DNA of 64,000 bases, from positions 629,399,240-629,463,239 of the forward strand of contig NC_081415.1 of assembly GCF_030272615.1 (NCBI RefSeq), written 5' to 3'. Under the pieces are notes generated by a model. That model saw nothing but the letters and a program-made list of their open reading frames with translations. It had not been told where the DNA came from and made no database searches. The stretch's first letter is position 1. Every line of letters starts with the position of its first letter. Positions 35,558 through 46,016 of the stretch are shown one piece after another. This DNA comes from Cryptomeria japonica (lineage: Eukaryota; Streptophyta; Pinopsida; Cupressales; Cupressaceae). A program made the position numbers and the translations under genes.

Positions 35558-37031
35558 TGATAACTCAATGATAAATAATAAGTACCAAACTTGTACTGAG
35601 AGGGGGGGTGAATCAGTACAGTCACAAAAACTTTTCCCAAACTGGTTTGACTGCAAACACTGCAAATGTCTGACAAACAGTAACACCGGTCTGAAATAGA
35701 GTGCAACCGGTAAAGCTAAGAATGACTATGACAAGAATTAACTGGTTAATCACTTAGCTTTCCACTCAACCTAATACTACACTTCCATTTCACCCTTATG
35801 CATGAATAGGTAATCTATCATCAAAAATATAATAACAGCTAGCTCAACATGATTTACGTTCAGACACAAATTACTTAAATCATCACATGAAAAATACTAC
35901 ACATGACACACAGATTTTTCACGTGGAAACCCAACTGGGAAAAACCACGGTGGGGATGAATACGCACAAGTTGCTTTTGAACTCTTTAGAAGTCCGCTCT
36001 ATTAGGAGCCTAGTCCGGTTAAAGACTCTTACAAAAGGTTCTGCTAGGAACCGATCCTGTTAGAGATCACTCGATTAAGGGATGGCTAAATACCCAGTTA
36101 AGGGTTAAACCCTTTTAGAGGTTACCTTGTTAGAGGATTTCAAGAAATCAATGAGTTTGAGTCACCCTGTTAAAGGATTTACAACAAGCTAGTTAAAGCT
36201 ACCTGGTTAAGGGATTTTCCAACTGTTGAAGTGGTTAAAGATCAACAGGTATTACAATGATCTGATAATAGCACTCAATGCCTAATGCAGATCCGCTTAA
36301 GTTCCTTCCTTCTGCACACACACTATGCAAGAATCAATCCTCTTATCTCATCTGGTCTGGCAAGAATCACATATCTCTGCACTTAGATACACACACACCA
36401 TTTGCCAACAACCTAAACATGAAACACAACATCGACCTTATAGAAAACAGATAGGTTAGTAGCATAAACCGTAAACCCTAAACATTTAGGTTTACCAATA
36501 CAGTCGGTTCAATCCTGACCGTTAATCACATTTCATTGAATACAATGGTCTTGAACATATCTCAAGATGTTCTCCATCGTTCATTCTTTTCCGCTTCAGG
36601 AAGCTGATAACCCATCACGCGCTCTCCACCATTTACTGAGACTTTGCACATTCCCGAGGTGGATAGGATCGATCTCCTTCATGCAAGATCCTTCACGTGC
36701 TCAAGCTGACATAGCAACACGATCTGATCTTCATTACAATGCTAACTCATCACACAACCTTTGAACACTTCAACCGGAAACCCTGAAGTTGAGACTACCA
36801 ACCTGTAGTCATGCAAAACCTTCATATATCGGTTCTCATACCAACATACCGCTTTATCTCAAACAAACATACCACTTCACCTTTTCACATATACCGGTTC
36901 ACAATGTTATACTAGTTCTCACATATACCGGTTCTCGGTATCATACCGGTTCTCTTTGCTTGTTGCAAACTTCAATATACTGTTTCACTCTTCAGCATAT
37001 TGACATCAATGACAACATACAATATCATCAT
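35558..37031 (-). repeat. 5' LTR of element B, main part (continues at 57993-58020)
   Basis: Begins 'tgataactcaatga' next to the PBS. It has the perfect hairpin TGTACTGA/TCAGTACA (35592-35620) and the ACCGGT motif cluster near 36830-36960. It breaks at 'atcat' (37027-37031), where C inserted. The last 28 bases, ending 'aatgccaaca', are at 57993-58020. Confidence 0.93.
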
Positions 37032-38693
37032 TGTCTGGGGGAAAAAGCGAGACTAGGTTATCATGCCCTAATCCTACCTCTTGTCACACACTATGGAATA
37101 CGAAAGAGCCTAGAGGTATCGCACAATTGGCTACTTCTTTTTTGTGAAAGAGAGAGCCACGGGCTACCTATTAGGGTTTCTATTCCTTTGTTGTAATGGA
37201 AAGGTAAGATTATGCAAGTTCAATTCTTAACCCTAAAATGCAAGTATGAGCTAACAACAAGATTACAGAATTGAACTTAAACAATGGAAAGTTGTAAATA
37301 CAAGGATGAAATAAGAATGTAGATGTGTACCCGGACTCAAAATCGGACTAAAAATGTGCGGGACGGGGGCGCGGGTGCCACTGTCCTGAAAACTGCACCG
37401 GAAACTGTCGTTCTGCACTCTAAAACACTGTCGGGAAGCTGTTTGAAAGTTGTCTGTCCGGAGGACCAGGGTGCCCAGCGCCTCTGTCCCAGGGACCAGG
37501 GCACCCAGCGCCCCTGTCCTGGAAGGACCAGGGCGCCCAGCGCTCCTGTCCCAATCTTCTACTCTGCAATTTGATACAGAGTGTTGTCTCGACCTATTCT
37601 CTCCGGATCTGTATCCTGCGGCGTCGTCCGAGTCCCAAACCTGCACTTATATCTGAAAAATGGGATGGGCGGCTATATAGGGTTTTGCCTTAGTCAAACC
37701 CCCGCTTCGGTGATTTCCACCTCCACGAATAGCCAAGTTGTTTTGTAAAATGTATTGTGTGTGCAGACCTAGTGTGTGTGCAAGGTCTTAAAATGCAAGA
37801 GAGCAAACTAGAGCAACCTAGAAAGTAAACCCTAATTGCTTGTAAATGATAATGTAAATGCTCTAAATCAAGATGCAAAGTGATCTAAAGCATGAATGAA
37901 GGATATATATTGAAGCTTTATGCAAAGACATGAAAACAACATGAAATCATACCCAACCCTCAAGGGAGAGGTACAAGCCAATCTTCAGTCGGTAATCTCC
38001 TATTATTCTTCAATGTCTTCCAAGCCCTAAATGGATGAATGGAATTGATGAATGCTTGATAGAGGGATGTTGTAAGATGTTGAAGTCTTCAAAGATCTGC
38101 TCTTTCACTGCATATGAAGTTCCTGGAAACAAAAATCCGATCCTTTCAAATGAAGAAAGAGAGCTCTTATGTATGAAACCCTAGGTCGCAATTTCATCTT
38201 TTGGCCGACCTAGAGATTGAATATCCTGCCAATTTCTTGGGGTTAAGCTTTATTTTATGATTGGATCGCGCTCCTAAAATTTCAGGAAAAATGTCCGGGA
38301 CCGTGTGCACTCCGGGCGCCACGGTCCTGACAACTTTTCACCAAATTTTCAGGGCCGTCAGATATGATGATTTTAGAGAGAATCCCGAAGTTACAGGTGA
38401 TTTCAAGATGTTTTGACCCCCGAAATCAAGCCCCCAAGCTCAGAATAGGGCCTAATTAGGGTTTTTGATTAAGTGATGTATTGGAGGAATAAAATGAAAG
38501 GGGCACGCTTTAATGAAAGGGCCCGACTTTATGATGTGGAAAATGGTGAAATAGAACCTTTAGACCTAATTAATTCGATTAATTAAGTGCTAAAGGGGAA
38601 ATGCAATGCAAAATGCAACTGCGCCAAGGTGGGTGCTAAACTAGGTGTTAAATTGTACTACCTTAGCAAGTGCGTACAATTTATGACATTACA
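37032..38693 (-). repeat. 3' LTR of element C
   Basis: 1662 bp, TG...CA, nearly the same as 56359-57987 except for one extra GC-rich block at 37453-37556 (three units against two). It is followed by the polypurine complement 'tttagcccccactttag' (38694-38710). A TATA-like 'ctatatag' (37673-37680) lies in the sense-strand promoter position. Confidence 0.95.
37453..37556. repeat. GC-rich repeat block in LTR of C (3 units)
   Basis: Three units of about 30 bp with the core 'ggaccagggcgcccagcgcc' and 'ctgtcc'. The matching blocks are 56789-56849 (two units), 46452-46511 (two) and 52957-53048 (three). Confidence 0.85.
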
Positions 38694-39249
38694 TTTAGCC
38701 CCCACTTTAGCGGTCATATGAGTACTACGTGCATATGCAAGCTAAAGTACATAAAGTAAACATTATTTGAAAAAGGATATATCCATAAGTTGTCGGACGA
38801 AGCCCCCAGCGGTATCTGCAGTACACAGTTAGGAACCGCACCCTACAAAACACACGTTAGATCACAAAAATCACCTAATGCTTACTAAGCAAAATGATGA
38901 AATTTGTGAGTAGCTGTATGCCCCCCCTGTTTCGACTTGCTTATTAGGGAGGTGAAACAGGGTAGCATGTTTACTTACGACAAATTGTGTAAGAGTATTG
39001 ATGAGGGATGTTCACTGAAAAGTCTTCATCATAGCACTTTTTGGAACATCCCAAGAGTACAGGAATGAAAATACGATTCCTACACAACAAACGGTTCGAA
39101 AATCGCATCTCCCAAACTCAAGTTATGATGAAATGAGTGAAAGAGGAAAATTAGGGTTTTGAAAATAAAGGTACAGGAATGAACGCATATACCTTTAAAG
39201 AGACACTTGCATTTGTCACTTTGTTGATTCTGAGTATTGTTCATTGCAG
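38694..39249. other. Untranslated region between 3' LTR of C and the antisense gene
   Basis: The first about 300 bp (polypurine tract, 'cttattagggagg' region) match 47651-47950 of element D. The rest is unique. It lies upstream of the plus-strand gene and may hold its promoter or a first untranslated exon. The acceptor-like 'gttcattgcag' ends at 39249. No TATA box stands out. Confidence 0.5.
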
Positions 39250-39352
39250 CAAAGCCCACATAGCTATCATCATGCCTTCATGACGACCGGAGCGTCCCAC
39301 GAGGGTTGAGATCCTGCGCCAGGCCGTGATTGACGACGAGCCACTGGATGAG

Positions 39353-39723
39353 GTGAGTTGACTAAACTTTGACTTTTGATTTTCTACATTTTGACTTTTC
39401 TGTGATCGTTTGCGGGCCCTGAAGGCTGACCCGGGCCCCACCCAGGGCGCCATGGTCCCCCTAGGGCGCCATGGTCCCTGTGGGGCACCCTGGTCCCCCC
39501 AAGGTGCCATGGTCCCTGACAGGGCGCCATGGTCCCCTCAGGGCGCCATGGTCCCTGACAGGGCGCCATGGTCCTTGACAGGGCGCCATGGTCCCAACCA
39601 GGGCGCCATGGTCCCTGACAGGGCGCCATGGTCCTTGACAAGGCTTGGCATACGATGTTCGATAGTTTGCATAAGTGATTTTGATGATCGAGTACTAATT
39701 ACGGTTATGTTTTTGTGTTGCAG
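39353..39723 (+). other. Predicted intron 1 of the PMD gene
   Basis: Donor GTGAGT at 39353, branch-type TACTAAT at 39693-39699 and a T-rich run ending CAG at 39721-39723. It contains the minisatellite at 39442-39640. Removing it joins '...DDEPLDE' to 'GLPYMREH' in phase 0. Confidence 0.75.
39442..39640 (+). repeat. GC-rich minisatellite, about 10 units of 20 bp
   Basis: The consensus unit is 'cagggcgccatggtccctga'. Ten tandem copies with small changes are present, all GGCGCC/CCATGG-rich in otherwise AT-rich DNA. The motif echoes 'gggcgccacggtcc' in the LTRs of C and D. It lies inside the predicted intron, so the reading frames through it are probably meaningless. Confidence 0.95.
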
Positions 39724-41380
39724 GGCCTTCCGTACATGAGAGAGCATACAGCGGGACATATTCTTTGTAGTTTACGAGATCAGATTCCGTGGCTTACTCA
39801 GTCAGAGAGAGACACACTATCGATAGTAGGATTATGGTATGTGATCCTCATGCCAGCCATTCGGTTCCATCCTGCGATGCTGATGGCATTGATGGAGCGA
39901 TGGGATCCTGACACATGCACATTTCATCTTCCAATAGGGGAGCTGACGGTTACACTCGAGGATGTGTACCGTATACTTCGTCTTCCTATCAGAGGAGCGA
40001 CTGTTACATACGCGACCGATCGGTCAGCGGAGGATCATCAGAGGGAGCAGGTATATTGCATAGGGAGAGTCATGTCGAGCGAGATGAGAGGTCGCACCAT
40101 GGTCAACTGGCTCTTACATCCTACAGGGGAGGTACCCCTTCTGAGGCGCCTTATGATTGCCATCATAGCACTAGCCGTCTGCCCTAATGGGTGAGGCATG
40201 CACATGCATGGGGGTCTCACATGGTGCATCAGAGCGATGGAGAGACACAGGAGAGTGTATGCTTGGGGTCGGAGTATGCTTGCGCATCTCTATCACGACC
40301 TTGAGGAGTATGTATTTGGACAGGGTTGCAGTTTGATGACATGCACACTTCTGCAGGTATGGATTTTAGAGTACTTCACATGCACTAGGCCTGTTGGCTT
40401 TCCGTTGAGTACGGCTAGCGAGTGACCTAGGGTGTTTGCTTATCCACTTACCAGCGAGTGGAGGTTTGGAGATTTGTTATATTGGAGAGTGATAGTTGAT
40501 AGGCTGACAGCCGAGGTGACAGTGTGGAGACCTTACCTGCGGATGCACAGATGGGATGGGATGGAGAGACAGTTAGCATGCTTACAGAGGAACCGCCTAC
40601 TGCAGGGACGATATTCACACATCATAGTCCCTTTCTACTTTGACCGAGTACGGAGGCAGTTCGGGCTAGAGCAGTGTGTTCCAGCCGATGTGCCCATCTA
40701 TACTCGACACTCACGGGTCCTTCCCAGACCTAGAGCAGTAGCGAGACTGACGATAGATGACATCGAGACTACAGATATAGAGGGATCTGATCAGGATGTA
40801 GTCACTGATTATTCTGCAGAGCCTGGAGCATAGCGCAGGTATGTCTCATGGTTTATGAGATCATATCCAGGTCCTATCTTTCCACCAGATCACCCGACAG
40901 GCCATCCAGGCCCATGGAGACATGGAGACCGAGATGAGGACCAGGGATCCAGGTCAGAGGAGCCAGAGGAGGGAGAGGGTCATGAGGAGGCGGGAGATCC
41001 TGATCCACCTACAGGCGATCGGCCCAGTGCCGAGGAGGAGAAGGACACAGATGGAGATGAGGACGAGGAGGAGAGAACTGATGATGAGGAGGAGTCAGAT
41101 GCAGATGAGAATGAGGATGATGAGGATAGAGATGCAGATGAGGATAGAGATGATGAGGAGGAGTCAGATGCAGCTCCTCACCATTCAGGGGATGATACCA
41201 TAGCTCTGGATCCTCCTCATATTCCCCAACAGGGGGAACATGAGGCGATATGGAGACCTATTCCTAGTACCGCCCAGCCTACACCCATCGTGCACAGATT
41301 AGTCGAGCGAGGGGAGCCTAGTAGATCCCAATCACAGATGCTACCGTATCATGATCCCTACTGGCATGAGGGAGACCCAG

Positions 41381-41460
41381 GTATAGTAGGTTTAAATTGA
41401 TTATTAATGTTTTGATGATATAGAATGGTACTAATACAAAAATCTATTCTACTGCCACAG
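41381..41460 (+). other. Predicted intron 2 of the PMD gene (80 bp)
   Basis: Donor 'ccag|gtatag', branch-type TACTAAT at 41429-41435 and acceptor 'actgccacag' at 41451-41460. Splicing joins 'EGDP' to 'ANVQEWRSLIQQAV' (split codon G|CT) and reopens a frame of about 130 codons. Confidence 0.75.
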
Positions 41461-41861
41461 CTAATGTGCAGGAGTGGCGTTCCCTGATTCAGCAAGCAGT
41501 GACAGACATTTCCACGATAGCACAGATCCCCAGTTCCTCACAGATTGCCTATAGGCCTCAGGGGAACGCGGGTCGGCATGAGGACTTGTTTTCCCCATTC
41601 TGAGTTCAGGTAGACATATGGAGGGAGAGAGAGAGAATCCTATCAGAGGACCTTCAGCGGGCACGACGAGATCTAGCAGCAGCTTAGGCCAAGGCTACCA
41701 CCTATCGCGCGATCCTTATGGATAGGGATCGTAGGAGTTCCTCTCGGAGTCACTCACGGTCTGTATCTCGCTACACACCCATGGGTCCACCTTCACGGCT
41801 AGATCAGGAGGGAGCGTCCAGTCGACACTCTCTAGCCACCAGTCCTAGGGATAGGAGATGA

Positions 41862-42461
41862 TTTTATGATGTAGGAGAGGTCACATTTTGGATGTATAGT
41901 GACCTATATTTGTATACGATCCACATATATATATGTATATATACATGCTTCTCTTTTGTCTCAAATGTGTTATCTTTAATGCTTAAAACAATGTATGTTT
42001 TGCTTTGATTAAATCTAATACATTTGGTAAATGTACATGTATGTTCAGAATTTAATTTCCACGTGATTGATTTCCCAATGCTCCATGATTAAATTGATAC
42101 ATGTGTGACTTAATTAAATATTTAATCAAGTACTACATTGATGATAGGGAAGAAATATGCATTAAGTCTAAGAATCATATAACTAACGTGATTTAATTTT
42201 GAACTTAAACACAACATGATACGATTCTACTTAACACATAAAGACACTGTATAATATGCTAGCATAATGGAAATGTAAATCTTTTACAACTTACATAAAT
42301 GAATTCAAGACAAACCATGAAGTAAAGAAACACGCTTGTCAAGAACGAAGCAATATAGATTAAACAACATAACATTTAATTCTATTTTTCTCTAATTAGG
42401 AGATACTAACATATTACCCAATGTTGAAGAACTGAAAAGAAGATAAATAAGGAATGAAGAA
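41862..42461. other. AT-rich spacer between the converging PMD gene and pol
   Basis: No gene. A TA-rich run (41925-41945, 'tatatatatgtatatataca') lies shortly after the end of the PMD frame. The two genes of C converge here tail to tail, so this stretch would hold both 3' ends. Confidence 0.5.
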
Positions 42462-43046
42462 TTAAGCATAATATCTACGCAAGTGCATAGCATTTATAGG
42501 TTCTTTAAGAGGCGTACCGTCTACATCCGCTATTTTGTAAGCACCTGATCCATAATCCTCAATAACGATGTATGGTTCAAGCCAATTAGGACTGAATTTT
42601 CCCTTTTCTGCAGGTAAGGCATTCACATTGCATTGATTCTCATAAAGGACTAAGTCACCTACTGAGAAGGAACGTTGAATAACTTTATCATTATAGCTTC
42701 GTTGTAGAGTTTTTTGATACGCTTGAATATGCTCAAGAGCGTTTATACGCTGTTCATCAGGCATCTCAAGCTATTGAAGTCGTTGTTCTCTATAAGAGTC
42801 ATCATCTACTATACCTTTGAGAGAAACCCTAAGTGATGGAATCTCTAGCTCTAAAGGCATAATAGCTTCAGCACCATAAACAAGATTATAAGGAGTAGTT
42901 CCTGTGGCGATTCATACACTCGTTCAGTAAGCCCAAAGAGCATAGATTAGCTGGTTACTCCAATCCTTACCATGCTTATTCACGGTTTTGCAAAGAATTT
43001 GTTCGATTATTTTATTGGATGATTCGGCTTGACCATTTGACTGAGA
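42462..43046 (-). pseudogene. Tat integrase C-terminal region of element C
   Basis: After the TAG at 43047-43049 the frame continues through 'QSNGQAESSNKIIEQILCKT' (catalytic E), 'YNLVYGAEAIMPLELEIPSL' and then, open from 42764, 'RINALEHIQAYQKTLQRSYN', 'FSVGDLVLYEN', 'GKFSPNWLEPYIVIEDYGSG' and 'HLRRYYA'. This is the integrase C-terminal DNA-binding fold (GKF.P.WEGPY.V pattern). Several single stops lie between. Confidence 0.85.
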
Positions 43047-44510
43047 CTAGTATGGTGTAGAAAATTGATGTTTGATATGATACTTCTCGAGGAATTTCTT
43101 CACGTCCTTGTTCTTAAATGATGTCCCATTATCTGAGATTATAGTAGAAGGTATCCCGAATCGAGAAATGATGTTGTCTAGAAGAAATTGACAAATCACT
43201 TCAGCAGTGGTAGAGCGAAGGGGAATAGCTTCTACCCACTTCGTAAAGTAATCTGTTGCGGTTATAATGAAGGTGTGTCCTTGAGATGAAGGGGGAGAGA
43301 TTTTACCAATAAGATCAAAACCCCATGCGGAAAAAGGCCAAGAAGCTACTTGAGAACGGAGTTCTTGGGCAGGAGCATGAATCAGATTATTATGTTGTTG
43401 ACATTGATGACATTTCTTAACAAATGAAAAGGAATCCTTCTGCATAGTTTGCCAATAGTATCCCATACGAAGCAATCTATGAACCAAGGATTTGCCTCCA
43501 AAATGTCCCCCACAAGCACCTGAATGCGCCTCTTCAAGAGCAACGGGGATTTCCAATTTGTTAAGACAGCGAAGGAGAAGACCATCATAACCCCTTCGGT
43601 AAAGGACATTAGAAAGAATGATATATCTAGCAGACAACTTGCGGATTCTAGCCCTTGTGTTTCTATTAGCAGAATCAGGAAAGGTACCATCAGTCAAATA
43701 TCTTACGATATGCGAGTACCATTCATCTGAGTCTATAAAGTCACAACATGTTACCAGAGTAAGATCGTCTACAATAGCTGGAGAAATAAGGTTGTGAATA
43801 ACAAATTTAAGATCAACCACAGGGTCCTCTAAAGATACAAGAGAAGCCACACATGCCATTGCATCCGCATGTCGATTATCTTTTCGAGGAACAGGTTCCA
43901 TGGTATAAGAATCAAATTTCTGTAATAAAGAGATGGCAAGATCTTTATATTGTGATAATTTGTCTTGTTTTGCTTGATATATTCCTGTTACTTGTCTTAT
44001 AATCAATTGTGAATCTCCATAGATATGTATGTGTTTTATGTTCAGAGCTAAGGCTGCTTTTATTCCCGCTATAAGAGCCTCATACTCAGCAATGTTATTG
44101 GTACACAGGAAATTTAGACGATAGGATAAGGGAATGGGTTTCTTTGTAGGAGAAATCAGAACAACACCTACCCCCGATCCCGTACGACACTTAGAGCCAT
44201 CAAAGTATAACTCCCAAGTTTCATCTTTCTCTATAGAAAGAATGAAGTCGTCAGGAAAAGACTCAGGGTTAGGGAAGGAGAAAGGTGAAGGCGCCTCAGC
44301 TAGGTGATCGGTCAACGCTTGCCCTTTAATTGCTCTTTGTGAAACAAATTTAAGGTCAAATTCAGTTAACATCATAACCCACTTAGCTAGGCATCTTGAT
44401 AAATCAGTTTTAGAGAAAAGATGCTTCAACGGATCAAACTTTACCATGACGTGGACTTCTGAGTTTAAGAGATAATGTCTCAATTTCTGAGTCGCAAACA
44501 CCAAGGCCAA
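43047..44510 (-). pseudogene. Tat RNase H, second RNase H and integrase core of element C
   Basis: 487 open residues. The first about 50 are the end of the Ty3 RNase H ('ALVFATQKLRHYLL', 'SRCLAKWVMMLTEF'). A second RNase H of the archaeal/plant type follows at about 98-225: 'WELYFDGSKCRTGSGVG', 'NNIAEYEALIAGIKAAL', 'YGDSQLIIRQVTG' and 'RKDNRHADAMA', with D, E, D and D in place. Then the integrase zinc domain ('HSGACGGHF ... CHQCQ') and core ('WGFDLIGKI', 'ATDYFTKWVEA', 'IISDNGTSFKNKDV'). The frame stops at TAG just before the catalytic E. Confidence 0.93.
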
Positions 44511-44513
44511 GCA

Positions 44514-45530
44514 TTATTTTTCTATCGCAGAATATCGGGTCTCATAATCGAGTAAGGTATGACTTATATAATAAACCGGACACTCCTTACCATCTTTATC
44601 ATGTTGTGCCAATAATGCTGCAAGAGCATGAGAGGAAGCAGCCGTATAAAGAAGGAAGGGTTGAGAAGGTTCAGCCGGTCGAAGGATAGGAGGATTAGTT
44701 AAATACATTTTTAAATCTTCAAATCCTTGCTGACAATCCTCATTCCATTGAAAAGTGATATTCTTTTTGAGAAGTTGAGTGAAAGGAAAAGTACGATCCG
44801 CAAGTTGAGATACAAACCTAAGAATAGCTTGAATCTTTCCTTGTAAGCTTTTAAGTTGAGACACATTTCTCGGAGGTGGCATGTTGACAATAGCATCTAT
44901 TTTCTTAGTGTCCACCTCAATCCCACAATGCGAAACTATGAATCCTAATACTTTTCCACTATCCACACCAAAAACACATTTTCGGGGATTCAAGCGCATG
45001 TGATATTTACGAATCCTTTCAAAGATTTGACGAAGGATTTTAATATGATCCATGCGAAGAAAGGATTTGGCTAAAATGTCATCAACATAATCCTCTAAAA
45101 TCTTATGCATATGATCATGAAAGATAAGGGTCATCGCTCGTTGATAAGTTGCACCGGCATTTTTAAGTCCAAAAGGCATCATTATCCAACAAAACGTACC
45201 CCAAGGAGTAGTGAAAGTGGTTTTGAATTGATCTTGAGGGTTAATAAAAATTTGATTGTATCCTGAAAAACCATCCATGAAGGACAACAAGGCATGTCCT
45301 GCCGTAGAATCAACTATCATGTCAATGTTTGGAAGAGGAAAATCATCTTTTAAAGAAGCCTTATTTAGATCCCGAAAGTCGGTACACATTCTTATTTTAT
45401 TATCTGGTTTAGCCACAGCAACAATATTTGAAATCCATGGGGAATAGTCAATAGGGCGGATAAATCCAGCCTCCAATAACTTTTCAATCTCAGCCTTAAC
45501 AAGCAAAGCTACCTTAGGATTCATTTTTCA
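44514..45530 (-). pseudogene. Tat reverse transcriptase of element C
   Basis: 336 residues between a TGA (45528-45530) and a TAA (44514-44516), both in the pol frame. RT blocks: 'EIEKLLEAGFIRPIDYSPWI', 'MCTDFRDLNKASLKDDFPLP', 'SFMDGFSGYNQI', 'FCWIMMPFGLKNAGATYQRA', catalytic 'YVDDILAKS' and 'NPRKCVFGV'. The RNase H start is 'PFLLYTAASSHALAALL' (first catalytic D apparently T) up to 'YYISHTLLDYETRYSAIEK'. The TAA interrupts RNase H one codon after the conserved 'Y..IEK'. Confidence 0.93.
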
Positions 45531-46016
45531 AATCTTTTGTTTCACGGGCTTAGCATCAGGAACTAAGACAATGTTATGAGTAACAATCTTAGGATCTATA
45601 CCAGGCATGTCAGAGTATGTCCAAGCAAAGATCTCGGGGAATTCATGCAATAAATCTTCATATTGTTTTTGTTCCTCTCCATCCAAACATTTTCCAATTT
45701 TAATAACTTTCTCTTTATTGCAAGGGTCCATCTTAACATCAGTGGTGTCACTTATGAGAAGATTACTTTGTTGAGGAGTATCCTTTAGCTGAGGGAATTC
45801 TTTCACAATCTCATCGTTATCCGTCTCTTTTCCAAAGTAGGCTTCAGTGTTCAAACAATAAGGGAGTCCCCTATTGTGATGATAACGAGGAACAGTGTCA
45901 TATGCTCCTAAAAATTCAGCTAAAGCATCATCAGTAGGGAAAATGTCAAAAGCACAAGCACACGAAGGATCCCCATCAATGTACTCGGGGTGTTGTATTG
46001 ATAGAGAAGTAGAAAT
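45531..46016 (-). pseudogene. Pre-RT segment of element C pol, up to the D insertion
   Basis: Open through 46016 without a stop: 'HPEYIDGDPSCACAFDIFPT', 'CLNTEAYFGKE', then 'EQKQYEDLLHEFPEIFAWTY', 'SDMPGIDPKIVTHNI', the usual lead-in to Ty3 RT (E...LL..F.D.FAW...DMPGI). D inserted at 46017 and split this from gag-protease at 54193. Confidence 0.88.

Larger units (their letters stand above)
39250..41861 (+). pseudogene. Antisense plant mobile domain (PMD) gene carried by element C
   Basis: Three predicted exons: 39250-39352 (ATG at 39272, donor gtgagt), 39724-41380 and 41461-41861. Joining them keeps one frame to a TGA at 41859-41861. Exon 2 opens with 'GLPYMREHTAGHI' and a PMD: 'RFHPAMLMALMERWDPDTCT', 'FHLPIGELTVTLEDVYRILR', 'LPIRGATV', 'YAWGRSMLAHLYHDLEEYVF', 'WRFGDLLYWRVI'. 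Then comes a D/E-rich stretch (about 40920-41175); exon 3 ends in an R/S-rich tail. PMD proteins occur as host genes (MAIN/MAIL type) and inside transposons; their role in elements is unknown. Six in-frame stops (39281, 40192, 40423, 40831, 41601, 41685) make this copy a pseudogene; each reads as a C-to-T change. Such antisense extra genes are known in the Tat group. Confidence 0.85.

Noticed and set aside
37323-37656. GC-rich frames in the C and D LTRs (also 46402-46838, 52885-53375, 56536-56987)
   Set aside because: They lie in LTR sequence, come in overlapping frames on both strands, and change length with repeat number.
39442-39640. CRISPR-like array
   Set aside because: The units are contiguous with no unique spacers, and this is a plant genome.
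39384-39759. Open frames on both strands through the GC-rich tandem repeat
   Set aside because: They are read through a 20-bp minisatellite and produce repetitive W/P/G/R peptides. The stretch fits a predicted intron better.
40922-41203. Frame-shifted R/M-rich protein over the acidic region
   Set aside because: It is the +1 shadow of the D/E-rich part of the PMD gene.
39250-41861. A normal host PMD gene outside any element
   Set aside because: It lies between the 3' LTR and pol of C, inside a target-duplication-bounded element, so it travels with C.
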